64,000 nucleotides of DNA from Mesorhizobium sp. NZP2077. Its GTDB lineage: Bacteria; Pseudomonadota; Alphaproteobacteria; Rhizobiales; Rhizobiaceae. The notes beneath the pieces are model-generated. The model was not told the origin of the DNA. It was given only the letters and a program-made list of their open reading frames with translations, and did no database searches. This document shows, piece after piece, positions 18,474 through 27,581 of this stretch. The stretch lies in contig NZ_CP051293.1 of assembly GCF_013170805.1 (NCBI RefSeq), forward strand, positions 2,238,001 through 2,302,000, written 5' to 3'. The position numbers and the translations under genes are program-made. Numbering within the stretch: position 1 is the stretch's first letter; the number at the start of each line of letters is the position of its first letter.

Positions 18474-20014
18474 CAGATGACGCCTTCCAACTCGGGGGAG
18501 GATGCGAGTTCCCGCGCGGCGGCAATGGCCGCTTCGAGGGTGATTTGGGAGCGGCGAGCGAGGGTTGCATGATGCGGAAAGTCGGTCCGGAAATGAGCCC
18601 CGCGGCTTTCCCGGCGCCGCAAGGCGGCTATCGCAATCATCAGCCCGACGGCGGCGGGATCGGATGCCGCATCGTGCCGCTGCGACAGCGGCAGCAAGGC
18701 CTGTGCAGCTTCTTTCAACCCTTCGCCATCTCTTGTGACGCCGAGGGCACGCGACAGGAGAGGGCGCACAGGTCCTGGATCTGGCGCGGGTAGGTGAGGT
18801 ACCATGGCTAGCTTTCCGCCGCCGTCAGGCGAACCGGCTACACTCTCGGCGGCCCAGCGCGCGCAGGCGACGGCCTCGGTCAGCGAGTTGCTGGCGAGCC
18901 GGTTGGCGCCGTGCAACCCGGTCGAGGCGACTTCGCCGCAAGCCCAAAGTCCCGGAACGGAAGTGCGCCCGTCCCGATCCACGGCGACGCCACCCATGTG
19001 ATAGTGCTGGGCAGGGCGAATGGGAATGAGATCACGCGTCGGATCGATGCCGGCCCTGGCGCAGGCCGATGCAATCGTCGGGAACTGGCGCGCGAATGCC
19101 GAGCCGGGCTTTTCCCGCACATCGAGAAAGACGCCATGGCCGTTTGCCAGGTGCCTCCAGACGGCGCGCGCGACGATGTCACGTGGTGCGAGTTCCGCGC
19201 CTTGCAAGCCGTCGAGGAAACGTCGGCCCGTCTCGTCGACGATCACAGCGCCTTCGCCGCGAACCGCCTCGCTGATGAGCGTCATGGGGCGGTTCGATCC
19301 ATCGAACGCGGTCGGGTGGAACTGGATGAATTCCATATCGGCAAGGACAGCCCCCGCGCGGGCCGCGAGCGCCAAGCCCTGTCCGCAACTGCCCAGAGGA
19401 TTGGTGCTGTCGACAAACAACCCGCCGATCCCGCCGGTGGCGAGGACGGCCCGTCCCGTGGTGAAGAACGCTGGGCCTTTCGGACCGCTCGCCAGAACAC
19501 CGGCGATCTTGCCGTCCACCACCGCGAGCCGGCGCGCTTCGAACCCCTCGACGACCTCTATTGTCGGCGTCGAACGGATGGCCGCGACCAAGGCACGCAT
19601 GATTTCGCGCCCGCTGCCGTCGCCGCCGGCATGAACGATGCGGCGCCGGCTGTGCGCGGCCTCCAGTCCGAGACGCACCGTCCCATCCGGCATGCGGTCG
19701 AAGCGGACCCCGAAGCCCGCCAATGTCTCGATCGCGCCCGGCGCCGCATTGAGGATCCGGCTCGCCATCTCCCTGTCGCAAAGGCCATCGCCTGCGGCGA
19801 GCGTGTCGGCAAGGTGGAGTGCTGGATCGTCGTCGTCGCCGAGGCTTGCGGCGAGGCCGCCCTGTGCCCAGGTGCTGGAGGCGTCAGCACCCAATGGCGT
19901 CCTGGACAGGAGAAGCACCGGCTCGGGCGCCAGATGCAGCGCGGTCATCAGCCCGGCTATGCCGCCGCCGATGATCACCGGCCGGCCGGCGAGATGGTGG
20001 ACGTCCATGCTCAT
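18473..20014 (-). CDS. nadB: L-aspartate oxidase
   Basis: FAD enzyme of 513 residues that oxidises L-aspartate to iminoaspartate, the first step of NAD synthesis. The flavin motif GGGIAG is at 16-21, the family signature SSTWAQGG at 46-53, and an active-site HPTAF stretch is further on. I chose ATG 20014 because it overlaps the nadA stop as ATGA; the frame extends further upstream only into nadA coding sequence. It is translationally coupled on both sides. Confidence 0.96.
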   Translation of the reverse strand: MSMDVHHLAGRPVIIGGGIAGLMTALHLAPEPVLLLSRTPLGADASSTWAQGGLAASLGDDDDPALHLADTLAAGDGLCDREMASRILNAAPGAIETLAGFGVRFDRMPDGTVRLGLEAAHSRRRIVHAGGDGSGREIMRALVAAIRSTPTIEVVEGFEARRLAVVDGKIAGVLASGPKGPAFFTTGRAVLATGGIGGLFVDSTNPLGSCGQGLALAARAGAVLADMEFIQFHPTAFDGSNRPMTLISEAVRGEGAVIVDETGRRFLDGLQGAELAPRDIVARAVWRHLANGHGVFLDVREKPGSAFARQFPTIASACARAGIDPTRDLIPIRPAQHYHMGGVAVDRDGRTSVPGLWACGEVASTGLHGANRLASNSLTEAVACARWAAESVAGSPDGGGKLAMVPHLPAPDPGPVRPLLSRALGVTRDGEGLKEAAQALLPLSQRHDAASDPAAVGLMIAIAALRRRESRGAHFRTDFPHHATLARRSQITLEAAIAAARELASSPELEGVI

Positions 20015-20985
20015 ACGGCCAGCATCCGCTCGACGGACAGCCGCGCGCGACCGGCGATTTCGGGTGCGATGGTCACGACATGGCGGTTCTGCTCGAGCGC
20101 CGTACGGATGTTGGCTAGCGTTATCCGCTTCATGTGCGGGCACAAATTGCAGGGGCGGATGAACTCGACCTCGGGATGCTCCACCGCGACATTGTCGCTC
20201 ATCGAGCACTCGGTCATCAGCACGACGCGCGGCGGCTTTTGCCTTCCGACATAATCCGACATGGCGGCAGTCGAACCGGAAAAGTCAGCTTCCGCAACCA
20301 CTTCCGGCGGGCACTCGGGATGCGCCAGCACCGTCACCCCGGGATGGCTTTCGCGCAACTCGCGGATGTCGGCAGGCGTGAAGCGTTCATGCACCTCGCA
20401 ATGCCCTTTCCAGGCGATGATCTCCACCTCGGTCTGGGCGGCGATGTTCTGGGCCAGGTATTCGTCGGGCAGCATGATCACCCGGGGGACGCCGAGGGAC
20501 TCGACGACCGCCTTGGCATTGCCGGAGGTACAGCAGATGTCGGACTCGGCTTTTACTTCGGCCGATGTGTTGACGTAGGTGACGACCGGCACGCCCGGAT
20601 AGCGTTGCCGCAGCAGACGGATGTCCACGGCGGTGATCGAATCCGCCAGCGAACAGCCTGCGCGCAAGTCAGGGATGAGTACCGTCTTCTGCGGGTTGAG
20701 CAGCTTTGCCGTCTCGGCCATGAAGTGGACGCCGGCCAGCACAATGACATCCGCGTCGACGGTCATCGCCTTGCGGGCGAGCGCCAGGCTGTCGCCGACG
20801 ATGTCGGCAACACAGTGGAAGATCTCCGGCGTCTGGTAGTTGTGCGCCAGGATGACGGCATTTCGCTGCCGCTTCAGATCGAGGATGGCCTCGATATCGC
20901 CGGCGAAGGCTGGCCACTCGATGGACGGGATGACCCGCCTTACTCGGTCATAGAGAGCGGCTGTGGGCGTGGAGGCGTTGAACAT
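20011..20985 (-). CDS. nadA: Quinolinate synthase
   Basis: Iron-sulfur enzyme of 324 residues that condenses iminoaspartate and dihydroxyacetone phosphate to quinolinate. The three cysteines expected to hold the 4Fe-4S cluster are at 111 (AGCSLADS), 196 (GHCEVH) and 282 (LCPHMK). [10 protein letters not shown] near the N-terminus is typical. It is the first gene of nadABC, preceded by two tandem palindromes and the nrtR gene. Confidence 0.96.
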   Translation of the reverse strand: MFNASTPTAALYDRVRRVIPSIEWPAFAGDIEAILDLKRQRNAVILAHNYQTPEIFHCVADIVGDSLALARKAMTVDADVIVLAGVHFMAETAKLLNPQKTVLIPDLRAGCSLADSITAVDIRLLRQRYPGVPVVTYVNTSAEVKAESDICCTSGNAKAVVESLGVPRVIMLPDEYLAQNIAAQTEVEIIAWKGHCEVHERFTPADIRELRESHPGVTVLAHPECPPEVVAEADFSGSTAAMSDYVGRQKPPRVVLMTECSMSDNVAVEHPEVEFIRPCNLCPHMKRITLANIRTALEQNRHVVTIAPEIAGRARLSVERMLAV

Positions 20986-20998
20986 GCCTTACCTTCAT

Positions 20999-21017
20999 TA
21001 TGCTCGTATTGAGTATA
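20999..21017. promoter_or_regulatory. Candidate NrtR operator 1 (nadA promoter)
   Basis: TATGCTC-GTATT-GAGTATA is a near-perfect inverted repeat of seven-base arms with one mismatch. It lies 14 bases upstream of the nadA start, between the expected promoter and the gene. Confidence 0.65.
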
Positions 21018-21026
21018 ATAGAGGTA

Positions 21027-21045
21027 TATGCTTAACTTGAGCATA
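21027..21045. promoter_or_regulatory. Candidate NrtR operator 2 (nadA promoter)
   Basis: TATGCTT-AACTT-GAGCATA has the same layout as operator 1 with one mismatch, and its centre is 28 bases away. A TTGACA box on the minus strand (complement of 21051-21056) lies immediately upstream, so the site sits between -35 and start and could block nadA transcription. Confidence 0.65.
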
Positions 21046-21052
21046 TTGAATG

Positions 21053-22015
21053 TCAAGCGCGTGAAAGTGGCAATTTCGTCCCTGCGACAGTTCGTTCCGC
21101 CTGAACCGTTTGGCGGAAGCGGAAGCGTTTGGCCGGAGGCCCTCGTGTTTCAGACACGGTCTCGCCTGTTTCCTCGACCAGATCCTGCTGTTCGATGAGA
21201 CGCCGGAAATTCTGCTTGTGCACGAGCCGGCCGGCGAGCGCCTCAACGGTGCGCTGCAACTGCAGCAGCGTGAATGCCGGCGGCATCAGTTCGAACACGA
21301 CGGGTCGGTACTTGATCTTGGTCCGCAATCTGGCGATCCCGGTCGCCAGAATGCGGCGATGGTCGGCGATCATCGACCGGCCAGCAATGGACAGCGGATT
21401 GCCTTTGTCCCAACTGCGCGTGGCCTCGGCCACCAACGCGGCTTCATAGAGCAGTTCGTATCGCTGCAGGGCGAGTTCCTCGTTCCAGCCACGGTCATCC
21501 AGGCCAAAGGCGAATTCCACGCGCAGACCGCGATCGCGGCGGATGTTCGGGTCTTCTGCCTCTTCAGCCCAAGCCAAAAGTCCTGGCACGACGGTATCAG
21601 GCAGTATAGCCGGTACGCCGGCACGGTGATCTTCCCACGGAAAATAGTCGTACCAGCTCCGCCAGCCGTGCGCCGACCTGTCGGACTGCTCTTCGCGCGC
21701 AAGGCCGAGATAGCTGATCGAAATCTGCACGCGCTCGTCGGCGGTTCGGTCGCGGTCGGCAAACGTATAGAGCTGTTCGATATAACCGAGCGGGTGACCG
21801 GTCTGGCGCTCTACCCACGCCCTCAGACCGGACTGGAGGGATCGATGGCCAAGTTCAAAGGGACCGGACGGCAAGGCTTGGGCCTCCCCGATGGTCAAGA
21901 CGCGCGGCTCGCCGTCGGTCACGGCTATCACTACGGCGATCAGGTCGGCATCAACAACGTGGCGTTGGCCGTTTCTACCAGCTGATCTCCTGGCCTGTGT
22001 TGATTTGACTTCCAT
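21053..22015 (-). CDS. nrtR: NrtR-type Nudix transcriptional regulator of NAD synthesis
   Basis: Regulator of 320 residues. The N-terminal half is a Nudix-like fold (AVVIAVTDGEPRVLTI at about 27-42) that in this family senses ADP-ribose; the C-terminal winged helix (about 240-300, FELMPPAFTLLQLQRTVEAL) matches NrtR repressors. It is encoded directly upstream of nadA on the same strand, its stop 8 bases from the second operator, so it very likely represses nadABC. ATG 22015 is the only good start, although an in-frame TTG at 22060 exists. Confidence 0.82.
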   Translation of the reverse strand: MEVKSTQARRSAGRNGQRHVVDADLIAVVIAVTDGEPRVLTIGEAQALPSGPFELGHRSLQSGLRAWVERQTGHPLGYIEQLYTFADRDRTADERVQISISYLGLAREEQSDRSAHGWRSWYDYFPWEDHRAGVPAILPDTVVPGLLAWAEEAEDPNIRRDRGLRVEFAFGLDDRGWNEELALQRYELLYEAALVAEATRSWDKGNPLSIAGRSMIADHRRILATGIARLRTKIKYRPVVFELMPPAFTLLQLQRTVEALAGRLVHKQNFRRLIEQQDLVEETGETVSETRGPPAKRFRFRQTVQAERTVAGTKLPLSRA

Positions 22016-22598
22016 AGGCTTTGACTGATTTCCGGAGAATGAGGAACCCGATCTGGGCAACCCGGGCGAAAGTGAGCTGCAGTTCTCCGCTCGTCAACGC
22101 TCCCCAGGACGGTGCAATCGATAACCTCATGGTCTTTGCCCTCCGCAACTTCACAAATCTATGCCAAATGCGACAGCTAGCGCGAGGAAACGCTCGGGCG
22201 CCACGAGTGTGGTTGGATGGCTTCTGCTTGTTGCAGCGGGCGCGAGCCATACTTCGGTCCATGCCACTGACACGCAGCGCGGCGATGCACTGCGCGCGCA
22301 ACTGCCGCGACATCCCGTTCGTCCAACCACTGTGGCGTCACGCAGGAGCCGACCCAGAGATCACTTGTGTGCCACCTGGCGCGGGGCAGCGCTTTTGGAG
22401 CCTAGATCAAACGTTTCTCAGCGACAGAACCCTCTCGAGCACCGTCTGGCCGTCGGCGTCATGCCCTGCTTTTGCCCATTAAGACCCGGTTCGATCGGGC
22501 AGCGACGGCCGCCGTCTTTCTCTTCGCAGACCAATGCCTCGTCTGCCCCGGTTGTTTTCGGGGCAGGTGCTCGGCCTTCAAGATCAATTCACACGCGC
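22016..22598. other. 583-base spacer, no firm gene
   Basis: Between nrtR and the toxin-antitoxin promoter no gene can be supported. A 51-codon minus-strand frame near 21975-22130 looks protein-like (SGELQLTFARVAQIGFLIL) but overlaps the start of nrtR in another frame and has no recognised family. The nrtR promoter must lie at the left end of this stretch. Confidence 0.4.
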
Positions 22599-22627
22599 TT
22601 GAAATCATGCGACAGCCGTCGTATCTT
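22599..22627 (+). promoter_or_regulatory. Promoter of the Xre/RES operon
   Basis: TTGAAA at 22599-22604 and TATCTT at 22622-22627 are separated by exactly 17 bases, a good sigma-70-type promoter. It is 27 bases ahead of the antitoxin ATG. The GCGACA words around it may be antitoxin contacts. Confidence 0.6.
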
Positions 22628-22654
22628 AGGCGACACGTGACACAGAAGGTGCGC

Positions 22655-23140
22655 ATGACAGCCACAGCGGATAAGGCCCCTATGGAAGCGGGAGGCAGTG
22701 ATCTCCAGAGGGTGGAGGCACTGCTCGGCGGATCTCGGGTCTTGTCGCGTCGATTGACCAGTGCCCTTGATGCGCATGAACTGCTTCTACTCGGCCTGCC
22801 GGCCTCGGCGCTAAATCACCTCGTCGGACAACTGGTCTTCATCAACAAGACGGCGTCGCTCGAAAAGGCCGTTGGTATGAGCCTGCGAACCTGGCAGCGC
22901 CGCAAAGACGCTCCCTCCAAGCCCCTTAGCCAGGAGCAGAGCGGACGGACTTGGAAATTCGCAGAGATCCTGGCGAAGGCGACGGATGTGCTCGGCACGC
23001 AGGCGGAAGCTGAACAATGGTTGGAGCGCCCGGCGATCGGTCTCGACCAGCGCCGTCCGATCGATCTGCTGGGCACTCCCGCCGGCGTGGAACTGGTCGA
23101 AGACTATCTGGAGCGGCTTGCATACGGCGTCTATGCATGA
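22655..23140 (+). CDS. Xre/MbcA/ParS-type antitoxin (DUF2384)
   Basis: Antitoxin of 161 residues. The middle part (about 60-100, KAVGMSLRTWQRRKDAP) is the degenerate Xre DNA-binding helix, and the C-terminal part (about 105-161, FAEILAKATDVLG ... LGTPAGVELVEDYLERL) is the toxin-binding DUF2384 domain. I chose ATG 22655 because AGAAGG precedes it. The stop overlaps the toxin start as ATGA, the usual coupling of antitoxin to toxin. It probably represses its own promoter. Confidence 0.88.
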   Translation: MTATADKAPMEAGGSDLQRVEALLGGSRVLSRRLTSALDAHELLLLGLPASALNHLVGQLVFINKTASLEKAVGMSLRTWQRRKDAPSKPLSQEQSGRTWKFAEILAKATDVLGTQAEAEQWLERPAIGLDQRRPIDLLGTPAGVELVEDYLERLAYGVYA

Positions 23141-23646
23141 CGCCTCTGCCGATGGCGCTCGGAGGAACGGAACTCATTGCGTGGCGGCTCGACCAGGCCG
23201 TCCATGCCGCGATATGGAATAGCGGCGAAGGTGCCTATCGGGTCGGCGGCCGCTGGAACAGCAAGGGCGTAAGAGCTGTGTACTGCTCGGTCGATCCCGC
23301 CACGGCCATCCTTGAGGTCGCCGTGCATAAGGGTTTTCGCGCCCTCGACACAGTTGCCCACACATTAACAGCCGCTGTCCTCAGCGATCCATCGGCTATC
23401 CATGTCGTCGATCCTGCAAGCGTGCCCAATCCGAACTGGCTGCGCCCCGGCATACCAAGCGCGGGTCAGCAGGCATTCGGGGATGACCTCCTGATGAAAC
23501 ATCCCATCATAGCTATGCCAAGCGCGGTCTCTTCATATAGCTGGAACATCATCTTCGTGGCGAGCGTAGCGGCATCTTCCTACACGCTTAAGTTCCAGGA
23601 AGCTTTTGCCCTCGACACAAGGCTGCATCCCCCGGTCAGCAAATAA
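23137..23646 (+). CDS. RES-domain toxin (NAD+-consuming family)
   Basis: Toxin of 169 residues. The RES family pattern is complete: an arginine in YRVGGRWNSKG (about 34-44), a glutamate in ILEVAVH (60), and a serine-rich stretch MPSAVSSYSWNIIF (127-140). Characterised RES toxins such as MbcT and ParT act on NAD+ or on an NAD-linked target and stop growth by depleting NAD+ or modifying that target. The gene overlaps the antitoxin and lies one spacer away from nrtR-nadABC. Activity here is inferred from the family. Confidence 0.88.
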   Translation: MTPLPMALGGTELIAWRLDQAVHAAIWNSGEGAYRVGGRWNSKGVRAVYCSVDPATAILEVAVHKGFRALDTVAHTLTAAVLSDPSAIHVVDPASVPNPNWLRPGIPSAGQQAFGDDLLMKHPIIAMPSAVSSYSWNIIFVASVAASSYTLKFQEAFALDTRLHPPVSK

Positions 23647-23836
23647 CATAGGGGTGGGTGCAATCTTCACAGGCCTCCCGCCCGACCAGTTGGTGAAGCT
23701 AGGTACTGGCTCATTCTGAGCATGTCGTGTCCCCGCTACATTGCAGGCGCGCAGCAGGGCGTCACCAGCACACGGTAATCTGCCTGGTTTTGTTGCAACC
23801 GCTCAAGGAAGCGCAGAGAGGTCTGACGCAAGGCCA

Positions 23837-23960
23837 TCACGCGGCAACGATTTTGAACCGCTCGGACGGGGATGGATCCGGATTGAAGGCGAAACTCACC
23901 TGTTGCTTGCGCATCATGTGAACCATTTCGATGCCATTTAGGATGATTGCGGCTGCACGC
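23837..23960 (-). mobile_element. IS6-family transposase, C-terminal remnant
   Basis: The frame ending at 23837 encodes a tail (LNGIEMVHMMRKQQ ... AFNPDPSPSERFKIVAA) typical of the end of IS6-family DDE transposases. The upstream part of the same frame does not match, so only about 40 codons survive. No terminal inverted repeats are seen. The rest of 23647-24060 contains no gene I can support. Confidence 0.65.
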
Positions 23961-24060
23961 AAGGCAGGATCAACGACCGGTCGAATTGGCGGCCCTTGAA
24001 CGTCCAATCCTTCGAAAATGTCGCCATAGCGCTGGTAGTCAAAACGTTGCAACACATCGC

Positions 24061-24882
24061 TTACAGCCGGGCTCGAATGAAAGCGATGCTGTTGGCGAGC
24101 GCGCGTGCGGGGTCATCGAGTTCATGGACGGCCGGCGAGAATGGCTCGAAGGAGAGGGGGCCGGCGTAGCCCGCGCTTTGCAATGCACGAATCTGGCCGA
24201 TATTGTCGAGTCGGTCTTTCTCATCCACCAGCACGCGATGCGGGTCGCGCATGTCGTCGATCCCCACTTCCTTATCGGCGACACCCGATATGTGGACGAG
24301 GCCGGTCATCTCCGCAAACAGCGCCGGCTCTCCAGCGAGGAAATGATGAAATGTGTCGTGCACCAGCCCGAAGGCGCCCACGCCATCGATGTCCGCGATG
24401 GCGTCTGCCGCCTCTCGTTTGGAGCGCAGGGAGCAGATGGCGAAGCCCAGCGGCTCGACCAGGCCAACCACGCCGCGGTCACTCAGGATCGGCTTCAGGC
24501 CGCGAAGGGCAGTCCTTGCGTTCTTCTGACGTTCCCCGTCCGCCCGTCCCGAGCCATCGTTGACCGGAACGAGGACCAGCGCTGCCGCGCCTGCGGCCTG
24601 CGCATAGTCGGCGAGGGCGATCGCCTCGGCTTCGCGGGCCGGCGTCCATTCGTTGAAGCGCTGCAGCGCGTTGATGCTGATCAGGGACACTCCCGCATTG
24701 CGGGCTTGACTGCCGATTTCGACCGCGGGCGTGCCGTCCATGATGGCGTTGCCTGCAAGATCGTTGCGGATTTCCGCCTGCGCCACACCCACCTTGCGGC
24801 AGAGCGCGAAGAACGCGTCCGAGCGCAGCGAGGGCGCTACCATATGGTTGAGTGCGAACGACGGCAATCGAGCAACTGGCAT
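24061..24882 (-). CDS. TIM-barrel sugar isomerase/epimerase, IolI-like
   Basis: Xylose-isomerase-like TIM-barrel protein of 273 residues related to 2-keto-myo-inositol isomerase (IolI/IolH group). Metal-ligand patterns are visible: GLVEPLGF, LVHDTFHHF and LSFEPFSP near the C-terminus. ATG 24882 is supported by GGGAGGG 8 bases upstream. A perfect 18-base palindrome lies about 100 bases upstream, next to the LacI gene stop. The substrate, inosose or another ketose, is uncertain. Confidence 0.8.
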   Translation of the reverse strand: MPVARLPSFALNHMVAPSLRSDAFFALCRKVGVAQAEIRNDLAGNAIMDGTPAVEIGSQARNAGVSLISINALQRFNEWTPAREAEAIALADYAQAAGAAALVLVPVNDGSGRADGERQKNARTALRGLKPILSDRGVVGLVEPLGFAICSLRSKREAADAIADIDGVGAFGLVHDTFHHFLAGEPALFAEMTGLVHISGVADKEVGIDDMRDPHRVLVDEKDRLDNIGQIRALQSAGYAGPLSFEPFSPAVHELDDPARALANSIAFIRARL

Positions 24883-24978
24883 CCGATATTCCCTCCCGTT
24901 GATGCCGGTCATTTCCCCGGCGCGGCTGCCGATCCCATCATCTGGCGGCAGGATACAGTCAACTCGTCGTGATGAGTT

Positions 24979-24996
24979 TCTATCATCCATGATAGA
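24979..24996. promoter_or_regulatory. Perfect palindrome, candidate LacI-family operator
   Basis: TCTATCATCCATGATAGA is a perfect inverted repeat with eight-base arms and a 2-base centre. It lies between the LacI gene stop and the IolI-like gene, and its half-site ATGATAG recurs in the LacI promoter. Confidence 0.7.
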
Positions 24997-25013
24997 TTCT
25001 ATAGCAGAGGCGC

Positions 25014-26045
25014 CTAGATATTTTCCGGCACGTGGATGTCGAAGGGCAGGAAGGTCTGTCCCGGGGCGTTGGCGGCGCCGTCCTTGATGGCATGCGCCAT
25101 GAGATTGACGAGATCGCTGCTCAGCCGCGCCAGTGGCGTTGCGAACACCATGGTGATGATGTTGTTGGCGAGTGCGGCGCGTGACTCCGGCGTTATCTCG
25201 TTGCAGATCAAGACTGGGGGATGGGCAGGCATGGCCGCTCTCAACGCAGTGATAGCGCCTTCCATGCCGCCGCCAGCTACATAGCATCCGACGAGATCGG
25301 TATGCCTCTCGAGCAGGTCGAGCATCGCATGGTGGGTTAGATCGGCCGTTTCGAGATTGACCAGCGTCTCAAGCACAGTGAATTCCGGTGCGTGCTCCCG
25401 GAAATAGGCGCGCACGCCGATCTCGCGTAGCTCTTGGCCGTGAAAGCGGTGACTGCCGACAAAGACCGCGACCTTGCCAGGCCGGCTGGCGCACTGCGCG
25501 ATCATCCACGCGGCGGTGCGTCCTACCTTGCGGTTGTTGAGGCCTACATAGCCTTCCCGTACGCCGGGAGCGAAATCCGACAGAAGCGAAAACACCGGAA
25601 TACTGCGGGCTTTCAAGCTCTCCACGGCGACCGTGATCGTCGGATGATCGGGGCTAACCAAGGCAATGGCATTCGTTTTTGCTGCCAGTTTCTCCAGATG
25701 GACGACGATGTCCTCGGGAGCCTGGCTCGACCAGAAATCGACAACCGGAATTCCGCGGAACCGCGGCGCATTGGTCGCCGCGGCCTCCAATTCGCGCGCG
25801 AACTCCTGGTAGAAATGCTGCTCGGGCTTCTGCAGAAGAAAGCCCAGCCGGTATTCCGGGAGATCTTGCCGGATCCGCTGCTTGATCAGGGTCACGGCGT
25901 GGTAGCCGATGACGGTCGCCGCCTCATAGACCCGCTGCGCTGTTTCCTCGCGCACCGGCAGGCGGTTGTTCAAAACCCTGTCGACCGTCGCCACGCTAAC
26001 CCCGGATGCCCGGGCCAAATCCGAAACCGTTGGGCGCTTGGCCAA
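25014..26045 (-). CDS. LacI-family transcriptional regulator
   Basis: Repressor of 343 residues. A helix-turn-helix at about 6-26 (TVSDLARASGVSVATVDRVL) and hinge are followed by a periplasmic-binding-protein-like sugar domain (about 60-340). I chose TTG 26045 because GGAG lies 8 bases upstream; the frame is open far upstream but is unlike the family. Two ATGATAG half-sites lie in its own promoter and a full palindrome lies before the downstream IolI-like gene, so it probably controls itself and that gene. It may also control the divergent PanB-PurU-transporter operon. Confidence 0.88.
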   Translation of the reverse strand: MAKRPTVSDLARASGVSVATVDRVLNNRLPVREETAQRVYEAATVIGYHAVTLIKQRIRQDLPEYRLGFLLQKPEQHFYQEFARELEAAATNAPRFRGIPVVDFWSSQAPEDIVVHLEKLAAKTNAIALVSPDHPTITVAVESLKARSIPVFSLLSDFAPGVREGYVGLNNRKVGRTAAWMIAQCASRPGKVAVFVGSHRFHGQELREIGVRAYFREHAPEFTVLETLVNLETADLTHHAMLDLLERHTDLVGCYVAGGGMEGAITALRAAMPAHPPVLICNEITPESRAALANNIITMVFATPLARLSSDLVNLMAHAIKDGAANAPGQTFLPFDIHVPENI

Positions 26046-26074
26046 GGCAGTCTCCTTTTGAGGACTTCGAAGGA

Positions 26075-26091
26075 ATGATAGTATATGATAG
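26075..26091. promoter_or_regulatory. Repeated half-sites in LacI promoter
   Basis: ATGATAG occurs twice (26075-26081 and 26085-26091), 30-46 bases ahead of the LacI start. The word equals the half-site of the palindrome at 24979-24996, pointing to autoregulation. Confidence 0.55.
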
Positions 26092-26780
26092 AAAAATTGC
26101 AAGTGGCGTTGATGGAAATGAATGAATTTGGTAGTTCTCTTGCAGGAAAGCTTATCAGTGTTGGTTCCAGCCGGAAAAGGAAGGTCATGCTCAGCGCAGC
26201 CGCCGCAGCCGAAGACTATAGGCCGAAGAAACGACACTGCATTCTGATAGGGCGCGAAGCGCAGCGCGCCGGTGAGCACCACACGGTCCCGATGGGGTCG
26301 TGCCATACGCTGCCGAAGCTGAACTGTCTGATCAAACGCGACCAGCCGTCGCCGTCGGTCCCGACCGGCTGCCGCGAAATAATACCGGCCTTCCTGCGCC
26401 AGTTGCGCAACGAAGACTGCTTCATCAAGCGCGATCTGCCGCCGATGGCGCGGTCGTATCGCGAACAGTTCCACCCCGAAACCAACGTTGCCTCGGACCA
26501 CCAGCCTCCCAAGGCTACGGAGGCGGCGGTCCGCCGCCGCCTCCGAACGTCGACCCACACAAGATCCGCTCAGGCGAAGGTGACCGATTGGATCGAGGCC
26601 TGCGGCGCAGGCGCCGGACGGACATCTGCCTTCGGCGAACGGCATCGCCCCCGGCCACGCCGTGGCCCGCGACATTCGCTTGGAATCAGGCAGGCGGCCG
26701 GGCCTTCGGAACTGACCTCGCTCTCGTGAAAACGAAGGCGTTGCTGGCGGCATGATTACGCAAAATGGGAGGGGCAGCCG
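26092..26780. other. 689-base spacer with a perfect hairpin
   Basis: No gene is supported on either strand despite long open frames. At 26518-26545 a perfect 12-base inverted repeat (CGGAGGCGGCGG, loop TCCG, CCGCCGCCTCCG) forms a very stable stem without a T-run. The left part is AT-rich and probably holds the promoter of the plus-strand operon starting at 26781, giving that operon a long leader. Confidence 0.45.
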
Positions 26781-27581
26781 ATGAGCAGGAAGAGACCGAC
26801 AGTAGCGGATATCCGCGCCATGAAAGGCAAATACCAGTTCACGATGATCCGCGTGGAGACGCTGGAAGAATTGGAGGCTGCCGAGAAAGCCGGCGTCGAC
26901 ATGGTCTCGGTGCCGCCGCAGATGATGGTTCTTCCCCATTTCCGCGAGGTTGCGCCAAGCCTGTTTGCGGTGCCGGGCGTCAATTTCTTCGAAGTCGGCA
27001 CGGCGGACGATTTTGTGCACTGGGCTTTCGCGCTCTACAAGGCGAGCGCCGACGCCGTCTATTGCAGCGCCAGCCTGGCCACCGTGAAGCGGCTCGCTGA
27101 CGAAGCCATACCTGTAATCGGCCATGTCGGGCTGATCCCGTCGCGGGCCACCTGGACAGGCGGCTTCAAGGCGGTCGGCAAGTCGGCCGAAAGCGCTCTC
27201 AAAATATTCGACGCGGTAAAGGCATACGAAGCGGCCGGCGCCTTTGGCGCGGAAATCGAGGTCGTCCCGGCCGAGGTCGCGGCCGCCATCAGCGAACGCA
27301 CGTCGCTGTTCATGGTTTCCATGGGTGCTGGAACCGGCTGCGACTGCCAATATCTTTTTGGCGACGACCTATTGGGCCAAAATCGCGGCCACGTGCCAAG
27401 GCACGCCAAGGCCTATCGCAACTTCGCAGCCGAGTTAGACCGCCTCCAGCGCGAGCGCATCGCGGCGTTCTCCGAGTTCGCCGCCGACGTGCGCAGCGGC
27501 ATCTACCCTGAGCAGCGCCACGTCGTCGGTATCGAAGCGGGCGAACTGCGCCGCTTCCTCGATGGCCTGCCTGTCTCATGA
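26781..27581 (+). CDS. Ketopantoate hydroxymethyltransferase-like protein (divergent PanB)
   Basis: PanB-fold protein of 266 residues. The second half matches PanB well (IPVIGHVGLIP, GGFKAVGK, IEVVPAEVA with the catalytic-type glutamate). In the first half the metal-binding aspartate of the usual VGDSLG motif is replaced by VSVPPQ, and the lysine that normally follows is not visible. It may therefore catalyse a different aldol-type or hydroxymethyl transfer reaction. GGGAGGGG precedes the ATG. It is coupled to purU by ATGA, which hints at folate one-carbon chemistry. Confidence 0.75.
   Translation: MSRKRPTVADIRAMKGKYQFTMIRVETLEELEAAEKAGVDMVSVPPQMMVLPHFREVAPSLFAVPGVNFFEVGTADDFVHWAFALYKASADAVYCSASLATVKRLADEAIPVIGHVGLIPSRATWTGGFKAVGKSAESALKIFDAVKAYEAAGAFGAEIEVVPAEVAAAISERTSLFMVSMGAGTGCDCQYLFGDDLLGQNRGHVPRHAKAYRNFAAELDRLQRERIAAFSEFAADVRSGIYPEQRHVVGIEAGELRRFLDGLPVS

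Noticed and set aside
18911-20254. Long open frame of 447 codons on the plus strand.
   Set aside because: It is antisense to nadB and nadA, whose families and couplings are certain. High-GC codon use leaves such mirror frames open.
26046-27350. Minus-strand frame continuing far upstream of the LacI start.
   Set aside because: The extension lacks family sequence, runs antisense into the PanB-like gene, and a TTG with a good ribosome site marks the real start.
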